Positions 1 to 6,365 of a stretch of 8,627 nucleotides of DNA are shown here, piece by piece (position 1 is the first letter of the stretch; every line of letters begins with the position of its first letter). Source of the DNA: an uncultured Megasphaera sp. Its GTDB lineage: Bacteria > Bacillota > Negativicutes > Veillonellales > Megasphaeraceae. Location: the NCBI RefSeq assembly GCF_958350005.1, contig NZ_CATWFF010000088.1, positions 1 through 8,627 on the forward strand. Reading direction: 5' to 3'. The position numbers were made by a program, and so were the translations under genes. A model generated the notes under the pieces. That model ran no database searches, had not been told where the DNA came from, and was given only the letters and a program-made list of their open reading frames with translations.

Positions 1-4
1 TGCA

Positions 5-23
5 GAAAGTCAAAGAAGACTTC
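5..23 (+). promoter_or_regulatory. Candidate ANTAR-type antiterminator hairpin (second hairpin, P2) in the glnA leader
   Basis: Bases 7-11 (AAGTC) pair with 18-22 (GACTT) around the six-base loop AAAGAA (12-17), and G5-C23 can add a pair past a bulged A6. The loop has A at position 1 and G at position 4, the signature of RNA hairpins bound by ANTAR-domain antiterminators. The 3' strand shares bases with the 5' strand of the terminator at 17-24, so the two folds exclude each other, as the known mechanism requires. The companion first hairpin would lie 5' of the window and cannot be seen. Glutamine synthetase genes of clostridia are known targets of ANTAR regulators such as NitR, which supports the reading. 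Protein binding is inferred. Confidence 0.6.
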
Positions 24-56
24 GAACCTTGCATAAAGGGGCGAAGTCTCTTTTTT
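17..56 (+). terminator. Intrinsic terminator inside the glnA leader (attenuator)
   Basis: Bases 17-24 (AGACTTCG) pair perfectly with 42-49 (CGAAGTCT). An inner helix, CCTT (27-30) with AAGG (36-39), is closed by a five-base loop. Six T residues follow at 51-56. The structure ends only about 20 bases before the glnA start codon, with the glnA Shine-Dalgarno directly after it. No promoter fits in between, so transcripts must read through it to express glnA. It therefore looks like a conditional terminator rather than the end of a preceding gene, although the upstream sequence is not available to exclude the latter. Confidence 0.8.
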
Positions 57-77
57 GTTAAAAAGGAGGAAGAAAGA

Positions 78-1979
78 ATGACTAAAGATGATTTGGTTTA
101 TGTAATTCCTGCCGGCCAGTATGGCAAAGAAGGTGTTCTGGCTTTATTGGAACAGCATCCGGAAATTAAATTCGTTTCCCTCGTTGGTGTCGATTTAGCC
201 GGAAACGATACAGATGAAAAGATTCCTATTTCCGTATTCTTTGACGAATACGATAAATTCTTCAATGCCACGGCGTTCCAGACAGACGGGTCTTCCGTTG
301 TTCTTCCCGGCATTGCTACCTTGTCCAACGCCCGTGTCGACATCAAAGCCGATCCCGGCGTAAACTGGTTCATTGATTATAACGACGGCAATATTGACCC
401 GGCTACGGGCAAACCGGTCGGCACCCTTCGTATTCCCAGCTTCCTGCGCCATGCAACGGGCTTCATTGATTCCCGTTCCATTCTCCGCAATACTGTAGAC
501 TACGTTGGCGACCAGATCCTGGATTTAGTTAAAAAATACGGTATTAAAGGCCTGTCGATTAATCCCGATGATATTGAAAAAATCGTATTCACGACGGCAA
601 CAGAACTGGAATTCTGGGTTAAGACGCCGAGCCAGGACGTAGAAACACGTCTTCTGTCGGCATCGCAGAAAATGCAGGAACAGTACTGGCAGCGTACGCA
701 CGGCGTAGTCCGGACCGCTTTGGAACAGACTGTAGAACGTCTGGAAAAATACGGACTCCAGCCGGAAATGGGCCATAAAGAAGTTGGCGGCATTAAAGCC
801 CACATCGATGATTCGGGCAAGCTGATCTTCGTTCTGGAACAGATCGAAGTAGACTGGAAATTCTCCAACGATCCGGTTCAGACAGCAGATAACGAAATTC
901 AGGCCCGCATTATTGTCCGCGAAGTATTCCGTGAAAACGGCCTTGAAGTTACGTTCCAGGCTAAACCGATCCACGGCGTTGCCGGCTCCGGTGAACATAC
1001 GCACCTCGGCATTGGCGCTATCCTGAAAAACGGCAAATTCGTCAACCTCTTCAACCCCGATGACATGAACAAAGAATTCCTGTCGGCTCTTGGCTACGGC
1101 GCTATTATGGGCCTGCTGAAACATTACGAAGTTATTAACCCCTTCGTTTCCTCCACGACAGACTCCCTGAATCGTCTGAAACCTGGCTTTGAAGCACCTG
1201 TCTGCATCGTTACGGCTCTGGGCGGCGAAACACCGGATGTTCCGTCCCGTAACCGTTCGGTCCTGGCCGGCCTGATTCGTGCCGTAGAAAGCCCGAACGC
1301 CACGCGGTTTGAACTTCGTGCACCGAACCCGTTCACCAATACGTACATTGCCATTGCCATGTGCTACCTCGGCGCACTGGACGGCATCAAATACGCTCTG
1401 TCCAGCGGCAAATCGACGGCAGAACTGCTGGCTGAACTGTCCAAGAAACCGGGCGAAGCAGCAGATTACCTGGAAAAAGACCGGGCATATCGTTCGGAAG
1501 TGGACGTATTCGAAGAATTCACAGCTGAACAGCGCGACGCCATGTTTGGCAAAGCTCCGCGCACTGTATGGGAAAACTTCAAAGCCCTTACGGCATATCC
1601 GGAAAAACTGGAAGACCTCGCCTGCGACGCATTCCAGAAACGCCTCATGGAATCCTTCAAAGAAGGCGCTCTGAGCCGCTGGGCTCTGGAACTGCAGTAC
1701 CGCATCGTTCCGGACAACCTGTCCAAGATTATTTCGGCAAAACAGCTCCACCTCGAAGACGATACGAACCCGCTGGAAGTTGAACGGTGGGAAAAGATCA
1801 ACGCTCTTCGTACAGAACTGGGCCGCGATACGGACGAAAGCCTGTCTATCTGCTCGAAGATCAAGAAAGCTCTGGCTGATAAAGACTACGATACCGCTTC
1901 GGATCTCATGATCGTCATGAGCGACAAGATGGATGAACTGGCTGATCTGTACTATGAATATTCGCACAACGCCTTCTAA
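78..1979 (+). CDS. glnA: Glutamine synthetase, long form (633 aa)
   Basis: Makes glutamine from glutamate, ammonia and ATP in the cytoplasm, the main route of ammonia assimilation. The catalytic domain shows the usual family order: ELEFWV (E176, E178) for metal binding, HKEVGG (E235), GVAGSGEHTHLGIG around residues 300-313 with H307 in the H269 position of the enterobacterial enzyme, NRLKPG (R366), and RNRS...RFELRAP (R391, E412, R414). At 633 residues it is much longer than the usual type I enzyme (about 440-470). Much of the excess is a charged, mostly helical-looking C-terminal region from about residue 440. The GSI adenylylation-loop tyrosine is not recognisable. The ATG follows a strong Shine-Dalgarno (AAAGGAGGAAG, about 62-72). 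No promoter lies in the window, and expression probably depends on the leader terminator/antiterminator at 5-56. Enzyme identity is firm; the gene symbol is by function, because long forms are sometimes named differently. Confidence 0.93.
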   Translation: MTKDDLVYVIPAGQYGKEGVLALLEQHPEIKFVSLVGVDLAGNDTDEKIPISVFFDEYDKFFNATAFQTDGSSVVLPGIATLSNARVDIKADPGVNWFIDYNDGNIDPATGKPVGTLRIPSFLRHATGFIDSRSILRNTVDYVGDQILDLVKKYGIKGLSINPDDIEKIVFTTATELEFWVKTPSQDVETRLLSASQKMQEQYWQRTHGVVRTALEQTVERLEKYGLQPEMGHKEVGGIKAHIDDSGKLIFVLEQIEVDWKFSNDPVQTADNEIQARIIVREVFRENGLEVTFQAKPIHGVAGSGEHTHLGIGAILKNGKFVNLFNPDDMNKEFLSALGYGAIMGLLKHYEVINPFVSSTTDSLNRLKPGFEAPVCIVTALGGETPDVPSRNRSVLAGLIRAVESPNATRFELRAPNPFTNTYIAIAMCYLGALDGIKYALSSGKSTAELLAELSKKPGEAADYLEKDRAYRSEVDVFEEFTAEQRDAMFGKAPRTVWENFKALTAYPEKLEDLACDAFQKRLMESFKEGALSRWALELQYRIVPDNLSKIISAKQLHLEDDTNPLEVERWEKINALRTELGRDTDESLSICSKIKKALADKDYDTASDLMIVMSDKMDELADLYYEYSHNAF

Positions 1980-2000
1980 TAGGCCGTTGTAAGCAATAAA

Positions 2001-2033
2001 AAAGAACTGAGATTATATCTCAGTTCTTTTTTT
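2001..2033. terminator. Bidirectional intrinsic terminator between convergent glnA and exoA
   Basis: AGAACTGAGAT (2003-2013) pairs perfectly with ATCTCAGTTCT (2017-2027) across a three-base loop, and flanking A/T pairs lengthen the stem. On the plus strand it runs into seven or so T residues (2027-2033). On the minus strand the A-run at 1997-2003 gives an equivalent U tract. It lies 21 bases after the glnA stop and 8-12 bases beyond the exoA stop, so one structure can end both convergent transcripts. Confidence 0.93.
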
Positions 2034-2040
2034 GTTGCCT

Positions 2041-2793
2041 TCAGCGGATAATCAGGCCGACCGGGCAGTGGTCGCTGCCGGTAATATCCGTGTAGATTTC
2101 GGCTTTTTCCAGGCGGCTGTCCAGTGATTTGGATGTAATGAAGTAGTCAATGCGCCATCCGGCGTTGTTCTGCCGGGCCTTGAAGCGGTAGCTCCACCAC
2201 GAGTACACGCCGGTCACGTCCGGATAGAAGTACCGCCATGTATCCGTAAATCCCGCTGCCAGGAGCTCGGTCATCTTCTGCCGTTCTTCGTCGGAAAATC
2301 CGGCGTTTTTTCGATTGGTCTTCGGATTTTTCAAGTCGATTTCTTCATGGGCTACGTTCAGATCGCCGCAGAGGATGACTGGCTTTTTGGCATCCAGCTC
2401 TTTCAGATAGGCGCGGAAATCGTCTTCCCACTGCATCCGGTAGGGCAGGCGGGCCAGTTCATTCTGGCTGTTCGGCGTATAGCAGGTAACGACGTACAGA
2501 TCGTCCAGCTCCAGCGTAATCAGACGGCCTTCGTGATCGTGTTCGTCCCGGCCCATGCCGTATGATACGGACAGCGGCGTTTTGCGGGTAAATATGGCAG
2601 TGCCGCTGTATCCTTTCTTTTCGGCGTAGTTCCAGTACTGCTCATACCCCGGCAGATCGAGCTCGATCTGACCTGCCTGCAGTTTCGTTTCCTGCAGGCA
2701 GAAAATATCGGCATTCAATGTCGTAAAGACATCCATAAATCCTTTTTTCATAGCTGCCCGCAGGCCGTTGACATTCCAGGAAATACATTTCAA
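2041..2793 (-). CDS. exoA: Exodeoxyribonuclease III / AP endonuclease (ExoIII family)
   Basis: A DNA base-excision repair enzyme that cleaves 5' to abasic sites and removes 3' blocking groups. It is a single endonuclease/exonuclease/phosphatase domain of 250 aa, the normal length for the Bacillus ExoA and human APE1 side of the family. The active site is complete: N7 in WNVNG, E35 in QETK, Y105 in CYTPN, D144 and N146 in GDLNVAHEEID, D216 in WRIDYF, and D241-H242 in GSDHCP. The start is TTG (2793-2791). The N-terminus MKCISWNVNGLRA matches the family, AAAGGA lies nine bases upstream, and an in-frame TGA four codons upstream leaves no ATG choice. It is transcribed alone, divergent from pgm and convergent with glnA, and ends at the shared terminator. 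Confidence 0.96.
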   Translation of the reverse strand: MKCISWNVNGLRAAMKKGFMDVFTTLNADIFCLQETKLQAGQIELDLPGYEQYWNYAEKKGYSGTAIFTRKTPLSVSYGMGRDEHDHEGRLITLELDDLYVVTCYTPNSQNELARLPYRMQWEDDFRAYLKELDAKKPVILCGDLNVAHEEIDLKNPKTNRKNAGFSDEERQKMTELLAAGFTDTWRYFYPDVTGVYSWWSYRFKARQNNAGWRIDYFITSKSLDSRLEKAEIYTDITGSDHCPVGLIIR

Positions 2794-2821
2794 CAGGTTT
2801 CATCCTTTCTTTTTAAACGTA

Positions 2822-2851
2822 CTGTCACAATAGAGAAAAATTTGTTATAAT
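2822..2851 (+). promoter_or_regulatory. Sigma-A-type promoter for pgm
   Basis: A perfect -10 box TATAAT (2846-2851) is preceded, with an 18-base spacer, by CTGTCA (2822-2827), a four-of-six match to the -35 consensus. The surroundings are AT-rich. Transcription would begin around 2857-2860, giving a leader of about 110 nt before the pgm start that includes the folded segment at 2874-2943. Confidence 0.65.
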
Positions 2852-2859
2852 AATGACAA
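2829..2859 (-). promoter_or_regulatory. Possible exoA promoter
   Basis: On the minus strand a good -35 box, TTGTCA (2859-2854), is followed 19 bases later by a weak -10, TCTATT (2834-2829), placing a start about 30 bases before the exoA TTG codon. The spacing is long and the -10 matches only four of six positions. It overlaps the pgm promoter on the other strand, so the two would compete for polymerase if both are real. Confidence 0.3.
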
Positions 2860-2873
2860 AACTACTATATTGA

Positions 2874-2943
2874 GAGGCTGCCGCAGGCTCCGCTGCAGAT
2901 GGCGGAGTACTGCACGTTTATTGTATAGAAAAGGGGCGGCCTT
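2874..2943 (+). promoter_or_regulatory. Strongly folded 5' leader RNA upstream of pgm, class unknown
   Basis: In this GC-rich block set between AT-rich flanks, AGGCTGCC (2875-2882) pairs with GGCGGCCT (2935-2942) through one G-U wobble. Directly abutting it, GCAG (2883-2886) pairs with CTGC (2910-2913), and CTCCGC (2888-2893) pairs with GCGGAG (2902-2907), around an eight-base loop TGCAGATG. A 21-base single strand (2914-2934) completes the closed shape. No U tract follows, so it is not a terminator as drawn. It ends about 15 bases before the pgm Shine-Dalgarno. I do not recognise the consensus of any riboswitch, T-box or SRP RNA. The folding is visible; a regulatory role is inference. Confidence 0.45.
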
Positions 2944-2967
2944 GTCAAAAGAGAATCAGGTGATTAG

Positions 2968-4605
2968 ATGGCAGCAAATACATTAGCAGGAACAAAGGTA
3001 AGACCACAGGATTACATTGACTTACAAGCTATTGCAGCCGCATATGCTGATATTCATCCCGATGTGAACAATCCCCATCAGCAGGTCCGGTTCGGTACGT
3101 CCGGACATCGCGGACAGGCGGGAAACGGCAGCTTTACGGCTGACCATGTCGCAGCCATTACGCAGGCTGTATGCACGGTCCGTACCCGTTTTGGCGCATC
3201 AGGCCCGCTGTTTGTCGGCGCTGATACGCATTATCTGTCCAAACTGGCCTATGAAACGGTCCTGGGCGTTCTGGCTGCCAACGGCGTTGCCGCCTATGTC
3301 GACGGCGACGATGATTTTGTGCCTACGCCTGCTGTTTCACGGGCTATTTTGCGTTACAATGAAGGACGCAGCGAACGTATGGCGGACGGCATTATTATTA
3401 CGCCGTCTCATAATCCGCCGGAACATGGCGGCATTAAATATAATCCGGTCACCGGCGGACCGGCAGAGTCAGCGATTACGAAGGCCATTGAAACCGAAGC
3501 GAACTGTCTCCTTGCCGGCGGCAACGCGGAAGTTCATCAGGTGCCCTATGAAGAAGCGTGCCGCAGTGAACTCGTCGTTCCCTACGACTACAAAGGGCTG
3601 TACGTGGCAGAGCTCGATTCCATTATCGATCTCGATGCCGTCCGCGATGCAGGACTGCGCATTCTGGTCAATGCCCTGGGCGGCTCGGGAATGAATTACT
3701 GGCACCGTATTGCCGATATGTATCACATTCCTCTGGAATTCGTCAACGACACGTATGACCCGCAGTTCCGCTTCATGAACTACGACCATGACGGCAAAGT
3801 CCGCATGGACTGCTCGTCGTCATACGTCATGTCGGCCGTGACCAACAGCCGGGAAAAATACGACCTCATCTTGGCCAACGACCCCGATTACGACCGCTTT
3901 GGCATCGTTGCCGGATCCCAGGGCATGATTTCGGCCAATGCCTATTTGACAGTTGCTTCGCACTATCTCATGACACACCGCAACTTTGCCGGCAAGGGCA
4001 TTGCCAAGACTGTCGTTACGACGGATATGCTGACCCGGTCGGCTCATATGCTGGGAGTGCCCCTGTATGAAGTTCCTGTAGGATTCAAGTACTTTGGCTC
4101 CCTGTTTATGGACGGCACCATTGCCTTTGCCGGAGAAGAAAGTGCCGGCGGCTCCTTTGTGGCCAAAGACGGCAGCGTGTGGACAACCGACAAAGACGGC
4201 ATGATCATGTGCCTGTTGGCTGCGGAAATCAAGGCCGTAACGGGATTGTCGCCTGTGGAATACTATAATGAACTGTGTGAAAAACTGGGCCGGCCCTATA
4301 TGATGCGCAGCGATGCACCGGCAACGCTGGAAGAAAAGGCCCGCATCAGTGCGCTGACCGAAGCAGACGTTACGGAAACGACACTGTGCGGCAGTCCCAT
4401 TACGGCCGTGCTGTCCCGTTCTCCCTACGGCGATTTCCCCATTGGCGGCGTCAAAATCGCCACGGCTGACGGCTGGGTAGCAGCCCGTCCGTCGGGCACA
4501 GAAGACCTGTATAAACTGTATGCGGAAAGTTTTGTCTCTGCCGAACAGGCACAGCAGCTGCTGGAAGAAGGAAAACACCTTATTTCCAGGGCCCTTTCCC
4601 GATAA
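2968..4605 (+). CDS. pgm: Phosphoglucomutase, alpha-D-glucose phosphate specific
   Basis: Interconverts glucose-1-phosphate and glucose-6-phosphate in the cytoplasm, linking glycolysis to glycogen and nucleotide-sugar synthesis. The 545 aa length matches the E. coli Pgm type (about 546 aa), and all four phosphohexomutase domains are present. Visible are the N-terminal RFGTSGHRGQ (41-50), the phosphoserine loop TPSHNPP with catalytic S147, the Mg-binding loop DPDYDR (D305, D307, D309), the sugar-binding GEESAGGSF (389-397), and the C-terminal phosphate-binding RPSGTEDLYKLYAES (507-521). The start is fixed by an in-frame TAG immediately before the ATG, and AGGTGA at 2958-2963 is the ribosome binding site. 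The gene has its own promoter and an unusual folded leader. No clear terminator follows it, so some read-through into the ACT gene is possible. Its product could feed the UDP-sugar route used by wecA and wecB further along. Confidence 0.96.
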   Translation: MAANTLAGTKVRPQDYIDLQAIAAAYADIHPDVNNPHQQVRFGTSGHRGQAGNGSFTADHVAAITQAVCTVRTRFGASGPLFVGADTHYLSKLAYETVLGVLAANGVAAYVDGDDDFVPTPAVSRAILRYNEGRSERMADGIIITPSHNPPEHGGIKYNPVTGGPAESAITKAIETEANCLLAGGNAEVHQVPYEEACRSELVVPYDYKGLYVAELDSIIDLDAVRDAGLRILVNALGGSGMNYWHRIADMYHIPLEFVNDTYDPQFRFMNYDHDGKVRMDCSSSYVMSAVTNSREKYDLILANDPDYDRFGIVAGSQGMISANAYLTVASHYLMTHRNFAGKGIAKTVVTTDMLTRSAHMLGVPLYEVPVGFKYFGSLFMDGTIAFAGEESAGGSFVAKDGSVWTTDKDGMIMCLLAAEIKAVTGLSPVEYYNELCEKLGRPYMMRSDAPATLEEKARISALTEADVTETTLCGSPITAVLSRSPYGDFPIGGVKIATADGWVAARPSGTEDLYKLYAESFVSAEQAQQLLEEGKHLISRALSR

Positions 4606-4610
4606 ATTCA

Positions 4611-4639
4611 TAGAAATTTTTTCCATAGTATGATATGAT
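4611..4639 (+). promoter_or_regulatory. Promoter for the ACT-UPF0210 gene pair
   Basis: TATGAT at 4634-4639 (five of six to the -10 consensus) lies 17 bases after TAGAAA (4611-4616, four of six to the -35). A second TATGAT at 4629-4634 overlaps it by one base and could act as an alternative -10. Transcription would start around 4646, about 30 bases before the ACT gene start, leaving room only for the ribosome binding site AAAGGAGAGG (4662-4671). Confidence 0.5.
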
Positions 4640-4678
4640 AGACTGCATGAGAGTTATACACAAAGGAGAGGAATACAG

Positions 4679-4951
4679 ATGAAAGCTGTTATTACTGTTG
4701 TCGGCGTTGACCGGACCGGGATTATTGCTGCAGTCAGCCAGGTGATGGCTGAACATGCCATTAATATTTTGACCATTAATCAGGCGATTTTGGATGGCGT
4801 ATTCAATATGGCCATGATCGTGGATATGGAAGCTTCCGATTTGGGGCTGGCAGAACTGCAGGATATTCTCAAGGAAAAGGGCGATGCCCTGGGCGTTGAA
4901 ATCCGGGCGCAGAATCAGGCAATCTTTGAAGCCATGCATCAAGTAGGATAA
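4679..4951 (+). CDS. ACT domain-containing protein, UPF0237 family (90 aa)
   Basis: A stand-alone ACT domain, a fold that usually binds an amino acid or other small ligand and works as a dimer. The N-terminal strand AVITVVGVD leads into the DRTGIIAAVS turn (11-20), with G14 at the usual ligand-contact position. The helix SQVMAEHAINIL and a second beta-alpha-beta unit follow, and the whole protein is little more than this one domain. The start is certain: AAAGGAGAGG sits seven bases before the ATG. The stop codon overlaps the Shine-Dalgarno of the next gene, so the two are almost surely translated together. The pairing with a UPF0210 gene is a conserved arrangement in Firmicutes. Its ligand and function are not established. 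Resemblance to the small ACT domains of glycine-cleavage regulators is only at fold level. Confidence 0.93.
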   Translation: MKAVITVVGVDRTGIIAAVSQVMAEHAINILTINQAILDGVFNMAMIVDMEASDLGLAELQDILKEKGDALGVEIRAQNQAIFEAMHQVG

Positions 4952-4963
4952 GGAGATAATGGA

Positions 4964-6322
4964 ATGCTGACAATCCATGATATATTAGAAACCAATCAGA
5001 TGATTCAGAAGAATAATCTCGACGTCCGCACCATTACGATGGGGATTAGTCTTCTCGACTGCTGTTCCAGCGACGGCAAGACGCTGTGCCGGAACATTTA
5101 TGATAAAATTACGTCCTATGGGGAACACCTGGTACAGACTGGGGAAGATATTAGCCGGGAATTCGGCGTTCCTATCATCAACAAGCGCGTCGCCGTCACG
5201 CCTATCAGCCTCGTCGCCGGCGCCAGTGACCTGAAAAACTATGTCGATGTAGCCCGGACGCTGGACAAGGCAGCCAAGGAAATTGGCATCGACTTTCTCG
5301 GCGGCTTTTCGGCTCTCGTCGAACGGGGATTTACAGACGGCGACCGCCGTCTCATTGACTCCATTGCCGAAAGCCTGGCCTGCACCGACATTGTCTGCAG
5401 TTCCGTTGCCATTGGCTCGACGAAAGCGGGCATCAATATGGATGCTGTTGCTGAAATGGGCCGCGTATTTAAAGATCTGGCTGAACGGACGAAAGAACAG
5501 GATGCCCTGGGCTGTGCCAAACTGGTCGTCTTCTCCAATGCTGTAGAAGACAATCCCTTCATGGCCGGCGCCTTCCACGGCGTTACGAACGGCGACTGCT
5601 GCGTCAGCGTCGGCGTCAGCGGTCCCGGCGTTGTCAAACGGGCCCTGGAAACGGTGAAAGGCGCACCTTTTGACGTCGTTGCGGAAACGATTAAAAAGAC
5701 AGCGTTCAAGATTACCCGTGTGGGCCAGCTCGTAGCCATGGAAGCATCGAAACGGCTGAACGTTCCTTTTGGCATTATTGACCTGTCCCTGGCACCGACG
5801 CCGGCTGTCGGCGACAGCGTTGCCGATATTCTGGAAGAAATGGGCCTGGAAAGCTGCGGTGCCTGCGGGACGACAGCTGCCCTGGCACTGCTGAACGATG
5901 CCGTCAAAAAAGGCGGCCTTATGGCATCTTCCCGCGTTGGCGGCCTGTCAGGCGCATTTATTCCGGTCAGTGAAGACAAAGGCATGCTGGAAGCCGTTGG
6001 CCGCGGCAGCCTGAGCCTGGAAAAACTGGAAGCCATGACCTGCGTATGCTCTGTAGGCCTCGATATGATCGCCATTCCCGGCAATACGTCGGCCTCTACG
6101 ATTTCGGCGATTATTGCTGACGAAGCTGCCATTGGCATGATTAACAACAAGACGACGGCAGTCCGCGTCATTCCCGTTCCGGGAAAAGATGTCGGCGATA
6201 CCGTAGAATTTGGCGGCCTTTTGGGATACTGCCCGATTATTAACGTCAATAAATATGCCTCCGATGCATTTATTGCCCGCGGCGGCCGGATTCCGGCTCC
6301 TATGCGCAGCCTGACGAACTAA
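4964..6322 (+). CDS. UPF0210 / DUF711 family protein (PFL-like fold, function unknown)
   Basis: A full-length (452 aa) cytosolic member of UPF0210/DUF711, with no signal peptide or membrane segment. Family-typical stretches are the N-terminal LDVRTITMGISLLDC (19-33), the glycine-rich AGASDLKNYVD and DFLGGFSALVERGF regions, CGACGTTAALALL (298-310), SRVGGLSGAFIPV (323-335) and SVGLDMIAIPGNT (363-375). As I recall, the family is grouped by fold with pyruvate formate-lyase and anaerobic ribonucleotide reductase, but no enzyme activity is known. It carries 13 cysteines, including CC at 33-34 and 212-213. The start has AAGGAG (4950-4955) eight bases upstream, and this overlaps the stop of the ACT gene. 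The ACT protein is a likely partner or regulator. The family call is firm; any function would be speculation. Confidence 0.93.
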   Translation: MLTIHDILETNQMIQKNNLDVRTITMGISLLDCCSSDGKTLCRNIYDKITSYGEHLVQTGEDISREFGVPIINKRVAVTPISLVAGASDLKNYVDVARTLDKAAKEIGIDFLGGFSALVERGFTDGDRRLIDSIAESLACTDIVCSSVAIGSTKAGINMDAVAEMGRVFKDLAERTKEQDALGCAKLVVFSNAVEDNPFMAGAFHGVTNGDCCVSVGVSGPGVVKRALETVKGAPFDVVAETIKKTAFKITRVGQLVAMEASKRLNVPFGIIDLSLAPTPAVGDSVADILEEMGLESCGACGTTAALALLNDAVKKGGLMASSRVGGLSGAFIPVSEDKGMLEAVGRGSLSLEKLEAMTCVCSVGLDMIAIPGNTSASTISAIIADEAAIGMINNKTTAVRVIPVPGKDVGDTVEFGGLLGYCPIINVNKYASDAFIARGGRIPAPMRSLTN

Positions 6323-6365
6323 GGCGTGCAGAGATTTAACTTGGAATGGAAAGTAGGCGTTTGTT

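Noticed and set aside
3..77. In-frame extension of glnA upstream with no stop codon up to the window edge
   Set aside because: The stretch is a terminator hairpin with a U tract followed by a strong Shine-Dalgarno, and the protein from the ATG at 78 has a natural N-terminus.
525..1967. 480-codon open frame on the minus strand inside glnA
   Set aside because: It lies in exact codon register opposite glnA and is open only because glnA lacks TTA/CTA/TCA codons there. The translation shows no family motifs, while glnA has a full active site.
3820..4626. 268-codon minus-strand open frame opposite pgm
   Set aside because: It is in the same codon register as pgm and explained by its codon bias. 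It overlaps the conserved phosphoglucomutase C-terminal motifs and has no convincing protein features.
5239..6249. 336-codon minus-strand open frame opposite the UPF0210 gene
   Set aside because: Low-complexity Ser/Ala/Arg/Pro-rich translation typical of an antisense shadow; it is fully inside a well-supported gene.
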